Below are positions 26,084 to 33,285 of a stretch of DNA of 33,595 nt, piece after piece (within the stretch, counting starts at the first letter, position 1; the number at the start of each line of letters is the position of its first letter). Below the pieces are notes generated by a model. That model was not told the origin of the DNA and ran no database searches. It worked only from the letters and a program-made list of their open reading frames with translations. The stretch covers positions 1 to 33,595 of the forward strand of contig JAICSS010000025.1 of NCBI GenBank assembly GCA_025936755.1, read 5' to 3'. The position numbers and the translations under genes are program-made. The stretch is from Solirubrobacterales bacterium (GTDB lineage: Bacteria; Actinomycetota; Thermoleophilia; Solirubrobacterales; 70-9).

Positions 26084-27526
26084 TTAAGAGCTGGATTCCA
26101 TCGCTGGCTCCGCCCCCAGCTCGACGTGCGCCCTGCTGTCGGCGTTGCGGATCAGGAGGAGGGTGGCGAGGAGGCCGAGGATCGCGAAGCCGGCGCCGAC
26201 GAGGAAGGCGGAGGAGAAGCCGTCGGTGAGGACGACGGGGTCGTGCGAGTTGCCGATCTGGGAGTTGGCAATCGCGGCGAGGACGGCGAGGCCGAGGGCG
26301 CCGCCGACCTGCTGGGAGGTGTTGATGAGGCCGCTGGCCAGGCCCTGCTCGCGGTCCTCGACCCCGGAGACGGCGGCGATAGTGACCGGGACGAAGGCGA
26401 AGCCGAGGCCGACGGCGGCGAACAGCGAGGGGCCGAGGATGTCGGCGAGGAAGCTGCCGTCGGGACTGATCCGGGAGAACCAGAGGAGGCCGATCGCGAT
26501 CAGGACCATGCCCGCGGCGAGGATCGGCTTGAAGCCGACCTTGGTCACCAGGCTGGAGGCGATGCCTGCCGAGAGGATGATCGAGACCGCCAGCGGCAGG
26601 TAGGAGAGCCCGGCCTTGATCGCGCTGTAGCCGAGCACCTGCTGCATGTAGAGCGAGATGAAGAAGAACATCGAGAAGAGCGAGGCGCCGACGAGGATGC
26701 CGACGACGTTGGCGCCGGTGATCGTGCGGATGCGGAAGACCGAGAAGGGGACGAGCGGAGCGCGGGAGCGCCGCTCGATCGCGACGAAGGCGACCAGCAG
26801 GACGGCGGCGGCGGCGAGGACGCCGATCGTCTGCGCCGAGCCCCAGCCGGCGTCTTCGGCGTCGAGCAGGGCGAAGACCAGGGCCGAGAGGCCGAGGGTG
26901 ATCGTGGTCGCGCCGGCGACGTCGAAGTGGCGCACCTCCTGCTCGGCGCGGGATTCGGCGATCAGCCTCGGCGCCAGCGCCGCCGCCGCGATCCCGATCG
27001 GGACGTTCACCCAGAGCACCCATTCCCAGCCGAGGTATTCGGTGAGGACGCCGCCGAGGAGGACGCCGGCGGCGCCGCCCGAGCCCGCCACCGCGCCCCA
27101 GATCCCCAGCGCCTTGTTGCGCTCGGCGCCGTCGCGGAAGGTGGTGGCGACGATCGAGAGGGCGGCGGGGGAGAGGATCGCGGCCCCCAGCCCCTGGACG
27201 GCGCGGGCGGCGATCAGCTGACCGGAGCTGCTCGCCAGCCCGCCGGCCAGCGAGGCGAGCGCGAAGAGGACGAGGCCGAACATGAACACGCGGCGGCGGC
27301 CGAGCAGGTCGGCCAGCCGGCCGCCGAGCAGGAGGAAGCCGCCGAAGGTGAGGACGTAGGCGTTGACTACCCAGGGCAGGCTGCTCTCGCTGAAATCCAG
27401 CGCTTCGCCGATCGTCGGCAGGGCGACGTTGACGATCGAGGCGTCGAGCACGACCACGAACTGGGCCGAGCAGAGCAGGATCAGCGCGATCCAGCGTTTG
27501 TCGCGAGCCTCGGCGGCGTCGGTCAC
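26084..27526 (-). CDS. MFS multidrug exporter, DHA2 (14-helix, EmrB/QacA-like)
   Basis: A 480-residue transporter with about 14 membrane helices. DHA2 landmarks: W-I-A-L-I-L-L-C-S-A-Q-F-V-V-V-L-D-A-S-I-V-N-V-A-L-P (motif D1, D-A-S-I-V-N-V-A-L-P) in helix 1, motif A G-G-R-L-A-D-L-L-G-R-R-R in loop 2-3, and motif C-like G-A-A-G-V-L-L-G-G-V-L-T in helix 5. It is a proton-coupled exporter; the substrate is unknown. GTG 27526 is chosen because the first helix begins about ten residues later and upstream sequence is not protein-like. It lies 19 bp after the hydrolase stop, as the last gene of the oxidoreductase-hydrolase-exporter operon (29647 to 26084). Confidence 0.9.
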   Translation of the reverse strand: MTDAAEARDKRWIALILLCSAQFVVVLDASIVNVALPTIGEALDFSESSLPWVVNAYVLTFGGFLLLGGRLADLLGRRRVFMFGLVLFALASLAGGLASSSGQLIAARAVQGLGAAILSPAALSIVATTFRDGAERNKALGIWGAVAGSGGAAGVLLGGVLTEYLGWEWVLWVNVPIGIAAAALAPRLIAESRAEQEVRHFDVAGATTITLGLSALVFALLDAEDAGWGSAQTIGVLAAAAVLLVAFVAIERRSRAPLVPFSVFRIRTITGANVVGILVGASLFSMFFFISLYMQQVLGYSAIKAGLSYLPLAVSIILSAGIASSLVTKVGFKPILAAGMVLIAIGLLWFSRISPDGSFLADILGPSLFAAVGLGFAFVPVTIAAVSGVEDREQGLASGLINTSQQVGGALGLAVLAAIANSQIGNSHDPVVLTDGFSSAFLVGAGFAILGLLATLLLIRNADSRAHVELGAEPAMESSS

Positions 27527-27545
27527 GCGGCGGAGGATGTCACAG

Positions 27546-28391
27546 CTAGGTGCTCGGCTTCGTGAGAAATTCCCTGAAGATGCGCTCCACCGTGTCAGGT
27601 GCGTCGGCGAAAGGCCAGTGTCCGCTGACGGGGAGCACGTGGACCTCGGCGGAGGGAAACGCCTCGCGCTGTCGCACCGCATAGCCGGACGGGAGGTAGG
27701 CGTCGTGCTCGCCCCAGATCACCAGCGCCGGTATGTCGCGTCCCGCGAACAGCTCGACCAGCGCCTCCGACATCCCAGCGGGATCGTCGGTCGCCCGGTA
27801 GAGCTCGAGCACCGCCCTGCGGGTCCGGCGGTCGTAGTGGTCGTACATCGCATCGACGAACTCGCGCGGCAGCCCGCGCGGCTCGTTGCGGTTGAGCAGG
27901 AAGCGGAAGGCGGGACGGGTCGTGGTGGCCTGCAGGAGCTCGCCGAGCCCCCGCGTGCGCCAGATCCGGGCGAGGCTGTGCCAGCGGTAGCCCGGAAGCA
28001 CGCCGGTGTCGATCAGGGTGAGCCCGGCAAGCGCGTCGGGATGCGCCGCCGCCCAGGCGAGCCCGATCGGGCCGCCGAAGTCGTGCATGACCAGATGCGC
28101 GCGCTCGACCCCCAGCTCCGCCAGCGCCCGGTCGAGGAAGCCGGCGTAGCTGGGGACGCTGTGCTCGAAGCCGTCCGGGGCGACCGTCTCGCCGAAGTCC
28201 GGCAGGTCGAAGGCGAGGGCGCGCTCGCCCGCGTCCGCGGCGGCGCCGACCAGACCCGCCCAGTCGTCGGCCGAGCCGGGATTGCCGTGCACGAAGACCA
28301 CGGCCTCGCTCGCCTCGGGCGGACCCGCCTGCACGAGACGGGCCCGGGTGCCGCCGACGAGAAGGCTGCTGCGCTCGACCGCCGCGCTCAT
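27546..28391 (-). CDS. Alpha/beta hydrolase with Asp nucleophile (haloalkane dehalogenase/epoxide hydrolase-like)
   Basis: A 281-residue alpha/beta hydrolase. The oxyanion motif is V-H-G-N-P-G-S (HGNP 35-38). The nucleophile elbow reads H-L-V-M-H-D-F-G-G-P-I-G, with Asp104 instead of Ser, as in haloalkane dehalogenases, fluoroacetate dehalogenases and epoxide hydrolases. Downstream are the acid in V-I-W-G-E-H-D (D230) and the base in V-S-G-H-W-P-F (H258). H-G-N-P and W-G-E-H-D/P are dehalogenase-like. The start overlaps the oxidoreductase stop (ATGA), so the oxygenase-type flavoprotein and hydrolase are translated together and probably act on the same compound, for example epoxide or halide formation and opening (inference). 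Confidence 0.85.
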   Translation of the reverse strand: MSAAVERSSLLVGGTRARLVQAGPPEASEAVVFVHGNPGSADDWAGLVGAAADAGERALAFDLPDFGETVAPDGFEHSVPSYAGFLDRALAELGVERAHLVMHDFGGPIGLAWAAAHPDALAGLTLIDTGVLPGYRWHSLARIWRTRGLGELLQATTTRPAFRFLLNRNEPRGLPREFVDAMYDHYDRRTRRAVLELYRATDDPAGMSEALVELFAGRDIPALVIWGEHDAYLPSGYAVRQREAFPSAEVHVLPVSGHWPFADAPDTVERIFREFLTKPST

Positions 28392-29647
28392 CGCGCCAGC
28401 GCGTGGCGGGCGTTGACGGCGATCGCCCGGGGCAGCAGGCGCGGCAGCATCTGCTGAGGCCTGATCTGCCGCGTCCCGAAGGCCTCCATGATCTCGGCCG
28501 CCTTCGGGTCGCGCGCCGCCGCCGAGAACATCAACCGTTCCGACGGGTTCATCCGGCGGCCCGTCGCGTAGTCGTGGATGAAGAAGGCATGGCCGCGGAG
28601 CTGATGCGCGTGGCGGCGGCGGTAGCGCTCCAGCCCCTGCTCCAGGGGCTCCCTTCCCTGCAGCGCCGGCGCCACGCTCTCCACCAGCCACTCGGCCGAC
28701 TGGAACGCCCAGCCGCAGCCGACTCCGAAGAGCGGGTCGGTGGCGAGGGCCGCGTCGCCGATCAGGGCCAGCCCGTCTGCCGTCGGTTTGCGCATCCGGT
28801 TGGTCATGTCGATCTTGCCCATCACCGGTTCGGTGAGGCGGGACTCGCGGATCGGCGGCGCCTCGGGCACGTCGGCGAGGAACCGGACCAGCGCCGCCCC
28901 CGGGTCCTCCTTGAACTCCGGCAGCCGCTCCTTGGTCGGCATCGCGGCGTAGAACGTGAGGTCGCCGTCGGTCGGGAAGGCGGCCGCCCAGTGCGGGTCG
29001 AGGAACCAGAGGCTCGCGTCGGGTGAGTGTTCGGGGGCCGGGCCTTCGAAATAGCCGCCGTAGGCGATGCGGTTGTGGGGGTAGGTCTTGACCGGGACCT
29101 CGGAGAGCTCGGCGATGCGGGAGTCGCGGCCGTCGGCGCCGACGGTGAGCCGGCCGCGGAGCTCGCGCTCCTCGCCCTCGCGGTTGCGGGCGACGACGCC
29201 GGCGAAGGCGCCGCCGTCGCGCAGGAGCCGCTCGGCGCTCCAGCCGAGCATCATCTCGACGTTCGGCGTCTCCGCCGCGGTCGTGCGGACCATCGGGTCG
29301 AGGACCTCGCGCCGCAGGTTGACCCCGCGAGCCGCCCGCTCCGGCGGCGCTTCGATCCAGCCCCACCTGGTCCACATGTGCATGCGAGATCGTCGCGCGC
29401 CGGCCGCTTCCATCGGCTCGAGCAGGCCGAGCCGCTCCAGCGCCGGCACCGCCGAGGCCTGGATGAAGTGCGAGCAGATCCGCTTGTAGGCGCTGGGATC
29501 GGGTTGCTTCTCGACGACCGCGACCCGCAGCCCGGCACGGCCTAGCTGAATCGCGGTAGCGCAGCCTGCGAGGCTGGCGCCGACGACGACCGCGTCGTAC
29601 GCCGAGCCGTCGCCGATGATGGGGGAGGGGGAATCGCTGCTGGGCAT
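28388..29647 (-). CDS. FAD-dependent oxidoreductase/monooxygenase, paralog A
   Basis: A 419-residue group A flavoprotein. The N-terminal dinucleotide fold has G-A-S-L-A-G (23-28; Ser replaces the middle Gly of GxGxxG) and E-K-Q-P-D-P. The second FAD motif is V-G-A-D-G-R-D-S, the third is A-L-I-G-D-A-A-L-A-T-D-P-L-F-G-V-G. The segment A-Y-K-R-I-C-S-H-F-I-Q-A-S-A-V-P is shared with the paralog at 30250-31479. Likely a hydroxylase, epoxidase or reductase of a small hydrophobic molecule; the substrate is unknown. It starts an operon with the Asp-hydrolase and an MFS exporter and is divergent from a PadR repressor 56 bp away. A GGAGG lies 7 nt before the ATG. Confidence 0.85.
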   Translation of the reverse strand: MPSSDSPSPIIGDGSAYDAVVVGASLAGCATAIQLGRAGLRVAVVEKQPDPSAYKRICSHFIQASAVPALERLGLLEPMEAAGARRSRMHMWTRWGWIEAPPERAARGVNLRREVLDPMVRTTAAETPNVEMMLGWSAERLLRDGGAFAGVVARNREGEERELRGRLTVGADGRDSRIAELSEVPVKTYPHNRIAYGGYFEGPAPEHSPDASLWFLDPHWAAAFPTDGDLTFYAAMPTKERLPEFKEDPGAALVRFLADVPEAPPIRESRLTEPVMGKIDMTNRMRKPTADGLALIGDAALATDPLFGVGCGWAFQSAEWLVESVAPALQGREPLEQGLERYRRRHAHQLRGHAFFIHDYATGRRMNPSERLMFSAAARDPKAAEIMEAFGTRQIRPQQMLPRLLPRAIAVNARHALAR

Positions 29648-29679
29648 CTCGAGCCTCCAACCTGTTGCCTATACCGTTC

Positions 29680-29696
29680 GTCGCGTACTATACGAC
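29680..29696. promoter_or_regulatory. Imperfect dyad in the padR/oxidoreductase intergenic region, candidate PadR operator
   Basis: A 17-bp imperfect palindrome with GTCG/CGAC ends and a TA/TA core covers a likely -10 (TACTAT, 29686-29691) for padR. CTATAC also occurs twice (from 29670 and from 29688). The site lies between the divergent starts at 29647 and 29704. Assignment to PadR is by position only. Confidence 0.35.
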
Positions 29697-29703
29697 TCGA
29701 ATC

Positions 29704-30249
29704 ATGAAAAGCAAGCCCAAACCGATCAAGCTGACCGGCAACTCCTACGCCGTGCTGGCGCTGCTCTCGGAGTTCGGCGAGTCGACCTCCTACGAGATAA
29801 AGCAGGCGCTCGAAAAATCGATCGAGAACTTCTGGCCCGTGCCGCACACGACCGCCTACGAGGAGCCCGCCCGCCTCGCCGCCGCCGGTTACCTCGTGGC
29901 GCGACAGGAGGAAGCGGGCCGCCGCCGCCGCGTCTACTCGCTGACCGACCTCGGGCGCGGGGCGCTGGCGAACTGGACCTCCGAGCCGGCGGCGGCGCCG
30001 CCGCAGCTGCGCGACGAGGTGATGCTGAAAATCTTCGCGGGGGCGGATCCCGGCGCGCTGGTCGCGGGCCGGGTCGAGTGGCACCGCCGGAAGCTGGAGG
30101 AGCTGCGGGCCTACCTGAAGGAGGTGGAGGCGGCCGAGGGGTACCCCGGATCGTTCCGCACCCTGCTGGCCGGCGTCGCCTACCACGAGAAGATGCTGGA
30201 GCTGATCGACCAGCTCGGCGCGGCCGCGGCGGGAGCCTCCGCCGACTGA
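29704..30249 (+). CDS. PadR family transcriptional regulator
   Basis: A 181-residue PadR protein. The N-terminal winged helix (about 8-85) has the typical S-Y-A-V-L-A-L-L-S-E, T-S-Y-E-I-K-Q-A-L, W-P-V-P-H-T-T-A-Y-E-E-P-A-R-L and R-R-R-V-Y-S-L-T-D-L-G-R; a C-terminal helical dimerisation region follows (about 95-175, Vir_act_alpha_C-like). It probably represses the divergent operon (oxidoreductase A, hydrolase, exporter) and itself, released by a phenolic or drug-like ligand. ATG 29704 is preferred over TTG 29665. Its stop abuts the stop of the convergent paralog B gene with no gap. Confidence 0.9.
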   Translation: MKSKPKPIKLTGNSYAVLALLSEFGESTSYEIKQALEKSIENFWPVPHTTAYEEPARLAAAGYLVARQEEAGRRRRVYSLTDLGRGALANWTSEPAAAPPQLRDEVMLKIFAGADPGALVAGRVEWHRRKLEELRAYLKEVEAAEGYPGSFRTLLAGVAYHEKMLELIDQLGAAAAGASAD

Positions 30250-31479
30250 CTAGGCCCGGGCGAGGCGCCGGGCGCTGGTGACGGCGATGCGCCCGGCGAT
30301 CGGCAGGAGCAGACGCGGCGGCGTCGTCCGCCGCGTCCCCATCGCCTCGAACAGCGCCGCCGCCTGCGGGTCGCGGACCGCGGTCGACATGATCGCCTGC
30401 TCGAAGGGGTCGAACCTGCGGCCGGTCGCGTAGTCGTGGATCAGGCGGGCGTGCATGCCGAGCGCTCGGCGGTGGCGCTTGCGGTAGCGGCGCAGGCAGT
30501 TGTCGAGCGACTCGACGCCGCGCAGCGCGGGGGAGACGCTGTCGGCCAGCCATTCGCCCGACTGGAAGGCGAAGCCGCAGCCGACCCCGAAGATCGGGTC
30601 GGTGGCGAGGGCGGCGTCGCCGATCAGCGCCAGCCCGGGGGCGATCGGGCCGCGGATCCGGTTGGGCATGTCGATCTTGCCGATCACCGGGGCGACGCAC
30701 CTGCTCTCGCGGATCGGCGGCGGTTCGGGGACGCCGGCGACGTGCTCGACCAGCGCCCGCTCCGGGTCCGCCTTGAACTCCGGGGCGCGGTCCTTGTGGG
30801 TCATCGCGATGTAGAAGACCTGGCCGCCGTCGGTGGGGAAGGCGGCGGCCATGTCGGGATCGAGCAGCCAGACGGCGCCGTCGGGCCAGAACCGCGGCTT
30901 CGGCCCCTCGAAGTAGCCGCCGTAGGCGAGCCGGTTGTGGGGCAGGGTCTTCTGCTTCACCTGGGCCAGCTCGGCGACCAGGGAGTCGCGGCCGTCGGCG
31001 CCGACGACGAGCCGCGCTCCGATCTCCCGCTCCTCGCCCTCGCGGTCGCGGAAGCCGACCCCGGTGACGGCGTCGCCCTCGCGAACGAGCCGCTCGGCGC
31101 TCTGCCCCAGCATCAGCTCGACGTTCGGCTGCGCGGCCGCAGCCTCCCGCAGCATCGGGTCGAGCAGGGAGCGGCGCAGGTTGAGGCAGAAGGCCTCCCG
31201 CGTCTCGGTCGGTTCGATCCAGCCCCACGGCGTGTGGGAGTGGAAGCGGGAACGCAACCCGCCCGCCGCGAGGATCGGCTCGTAGAGCCCGAGCCTTTCG
31301 ATCGTCGGCACCGCCGAGGCCTGGATGAAGTGCGAGCAGATCCGCTTGTAGGCCTTCGGGTCGGGGCGCTTCTCGATCAGGGCGACCCTGGCGCCGGCGC
31401 GGCCGAGCAGAATCGCCGCGGTGCAGCCGGAGAGGCTGGCGCCGACGATCGCCACGTCGTACTCGGCTCTTGCCGCCAC
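30250..31479 (-). CDS. FAD-dependent oxidoreductase/monooxygenase, paralog B
   Basis: A 409-residue flavoprotein clearly homologous along its whole length to paralog A (28388-29647). It shares K-R-I-C-S-H-F-I-Q-A-S-A-V-P, V-G-A-D-G-R-D-S, A-Y-G-G-Y-F-E-G-P, G-D-A-A-L-A-T-D-P and I-H-D-Y-A-T-G-R-R. The nucleotide motif is again G-A-S-L-S-G (13-18) with Ser for the middle Gly. The cofactor is FAD; the substrate is unknown. It is divergent from marR (start 31544) across a 64-bp gap holding a perfect palindrome, so it is probably MarR-repressed. Start GTG 31479 has GGAG just upstream. The two copies look like a local duplication placed under different repressors. Confidence 0.85.
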   Translation of the reverse strand: MAARAEYDVAIVGASLSGCTAAILLGRAGARVALIEKRPDPKAYKRICSHFIQASAVPTIERLGLYEPILAAGGLRSRFHSHTPWGWIEPTETREAFCLNLRRSLLDPMLREAAAAQPNVELMLGQSAERLVREGDAVTGVGFRDREGEEREIGARLVVGADGRDSLVAELAQVKQKTLPHNRLAYGGYFEGPKPRFWPDGAVWLLDPDMAAAFPTDGGQVFYIAMTHKDRAPEFKADPERALVEHVAGVPEPPPIRESRCVAPVIGKIDMPNRIRGPIAPGLALIGDAALATDPIFGVGCGFAFQSGEWLADSVSPALRGVESLDNCLRRYRKRHRRALGMHARLIHDYATGRRFDPFEQAIMSTAVRDPQAAALFEAMGTRRTTPPRLLLPIAGRIAVTSARRLARA

Positions 31480-31512
31480 CGCTCCAGGCTAGCTCGCTCG
31501 CGTCCGGGAAGA

Positions 31513-31527
31513 TAGTTTGCTAAACTA
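31513..31527. promoter_or_regulatory. Perfect palindrome, probable MarR operator
   Basis: TAGTTTGCTAAACTA: 6-bp arms around a 3-nt centre, in an AT-rich patch between the divergent marR (31544) and oxidoreductase (31479) starts. It sits between a minus-strand TTGATA and TATCTT, suited to blocking transcription of the oxidoreductase. Size and position match typical MarR sites. Confidence 0.65.
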
Positions 31528-31543
31528 ATTATCAACGCTAATC

Positions 31544-31999
31544 ATGCTGACGGACCAGACCGACATCCCCCTCGCCGAGCGCGCCGCCCACCTGCGCACC
31601 GCGATCGTCCGCACCGCCCGGCGCCTGCGCCAGGAGGCGGCGGCGGAGGCCAGCGGCCTCACCCCGACCTCGGTCGCGGCGCTGGCGACGATCGAGCGAC
31701 ACGGTCCGCTGACCCCGAGCGAGATCGCCGCGATCGAGCGGGTGAAACGGCCGACGATCACCCGCACCCTCCGCTGCCTGGAGCGGGAGGGGCTGATCGA
31801 CCGCGCCCCGGACCCGGAGGACGGGCGCAGCGCCCTGGTCAGCGTCAACGGCGCCGGCCGCGAGCGGCTGCGGCGCCTGCGTGGCCGCAAGAACGCCTAC
31901 CTCGCCCGGCGGATGAAGGACCTCACGGCCGCGGAAGTGGAGACGCTCGGGCGCGCGGCCGAGATCCTGGAGCGGATCCGGGAGGGTGACCGAGGGTGA
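31544..31999 (+). CDS. MarR family transcriptional regulator
   Basis: A 151-residue MarR protein. A helical N-terminus (about 8-35) precedes the winged helix-turn-helix: L-T-P-S-E-I-A-A-I-E-R-V-K-R-P-T-I-T-R-T-L (about 60-82) as the recognition region and D-P-E-D-G-R-S-A-L-V-S-V (about 98-110) as the wing, with the canonical D-x-R. A C-terminal dimerisation helix follows. It should repress the divergent flavoprotein gene and its own operon through the palindrome at 31513-31527, releasing DNA on binding a phenolic or drug-like effector. The stop overlaps the start of the MFS gene (GTGA), so regulator and exporter are coupled. Confidence 0.92.
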   Translation: MLTDQTDIPLAERAAHLRTAIVRTARRLRQEAAAEASGLTPTSVAALATIERHGPLTPSEIAAIERVKRPTITRTLRCLEREGLIDRAPDPEDGRSALVSVNGAGRERLRRLRGRKNAYLARRMKDLTAAEVETLGRAAEILERIREGDRG

Positions 32000-33285
32000 G
32001 CGCCGCCCTCCGTCGCTCGTTCAACTCGCTGGAGGTCCCCAACTACCGCCGCTACTTCGCCGGCCAGCTGATCTCCCTCTCCGGCACCTGGATGCAGACC
32101 GTCGCGGCGGTCTGGGTCATCCTCACCCTCACCGGCAGCGGCGTCGCCGTCGGCCTCACCACCGCCCTGCAGTTCCTGCCGATGCTGCTGATCGGCGCCT
32201 GGGGCGGCCTCCTCGCCGACCGGATCCCGAAGCGGCAGCTGCTGATGACGACGCAGGCGCTGATGACGATCCCGGCGCTGGGCCTCTTCGCCGTCACCGC
32301 GACCGGCGTCGTCGCGCCCTGGATGGTCTACCTCGCCGTCTTCGCCTTCGGTTCGCTGAACGCGATCGACAACCCGACCCGCCAGAGCTTCGTCTACGAG
32401 ATGGTCGGCCCCGACCGGCTCGTCAACGCGGTCAGCCTCAACAGCGTCATCGTCCAGGCGGCGCGGATCGTCGGCCCCGCCGTGGCCGGCGTACTGATCG
32501 CCACCGTCGGCGTCGTCCCCTGCTTCGGCCTCAACGCCCTCACCTTCGTGGCGATGATCCTGGCGCTGTCGGGGATGGACTCGAGCCGCCTGCAGGCGGC
32601 GCCGGTCGCCGAGCGCGAGCCGGGCGCGATCCGCGCCGGCCTCCGCTACGTCCTCGCTACCCCGGAGCTGATGGTGCCGCTGGCGCTGATGGCGCTGGTC
32701 GGGACGCTCGGCTTCAACTTCCAGGTGGTGCTGCCGCTGCTCGCCAAGTTCAGCTTCGAGTCCGGGGCGATGACCTACGCCGGCCTCGTCTCGGCGATGG
32801 CGGTCGGCTCGATCGCCGGCGCCCTCGTCAACGGCCACCGCGGCCGCACCGGCCCGCGCCTGATCGCCGGCGGCGCCCTCGCCTTCGGCCTCTCGGCCCT
32901 GCTCGCTGCGGCGATGCCGAGCCTGGCCCTGGAGGTGGTGATGCTGGCCCTCCTCGGCGCTGCCGCCGTCACCTTCGCCGCGACGATCAACTCCACCCTC
33001 CAGCTCGCCGTCACCGCGGAGATGCGCGGCCGCGTGATGGCCCTCTACTCCGTCGTCTTCCTCGGCTCGACCCCGATCGGCGCCCCCCTGACGGGCTGGC
33101 TGGCGGAGAGCTACGACCCGCGTGTAGCCCTCACGCTTGCCGGCCTCTCTGGCCTCTCGGCTGCCTGGGCGGCGCATGTCTGCTTCGCCCGCATCGACGA
33201 CGGGAGGTTCGGCGAGGGGGAATCGGCGGATCCTCCCCGCCGTTGCCCGTCGAGTCCCCCTCGCCGGACCCTCACTGCGAATTAG
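31996..33285 (+). CDS. MFS exporter, DHA3-like (EntS/MFS_3 type)
   Basis: A 429-residue transporter with about 12 membrane helices. Typical MFS_3 features: N-Y-R-R-Y-F-A-G-Q-L-I-S-L-S-G-T-W-M-Q in helix 1, G-G-L-L-A-D-R-I-P-K-R as motif A, and D-N-P-T-R-Q-S-F-V near helix 4. It probably exports a hydrophobic compound or siderophore-like molecule by proton exchange. Its GTG overlaps the marR stop, and it is likely the pump of the MarR/paralog B module. The C-terminal 30 residues are Pro/Arg-rich and hydrophilic. The gene runs 14 bp past the stop of the convergent binding-protein gene. Confidence 0.9.
   Translation: MSAALRRSFNSLEVPNYRRYFAGQLISLSGTWMQTVAAVWVILTLTGSGVAVGLTTALQFLPMLLIGAWGGLLADRIPKRQLLMTTQALMTIPALGLFAVTATGVVAPWMVYLAVFAFGSLNAIDNPTRQSFVYEMVGPDRLVNAVSLNSVIVQAARIVGPAVAGVLIATVGVVPCFGLNALTFVAMILALSGMDSSRLQAAPVAEREPGAIRAGLRYVLATPELMVPLALMALVGTLGFNFQVVLPLLAKFSFESGAMTYAGLVSAMAVGSIAGALVNGHRGRTGPRLIAGGALAFGLSALLAAAMPSLALEVVMLALLGAAAVTFAATINSTLQLAVTAEMRGRVMALYSVVFLGSTPIGAPLTGWLAESYDPRVALTLAGLSGLSAAWAAHVCFARIDDGRFGEGESADPPRRCPSSPPRRTLTAN

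Noticed and set aside
26060-27565. 501-codon plus-strand frame opposite the MFS gene
   Set aside because: Gly/Glu/Asp/Ala-rich shadow without hydrophobic core or motifs; the opposite strand encodes a full MFS protein.
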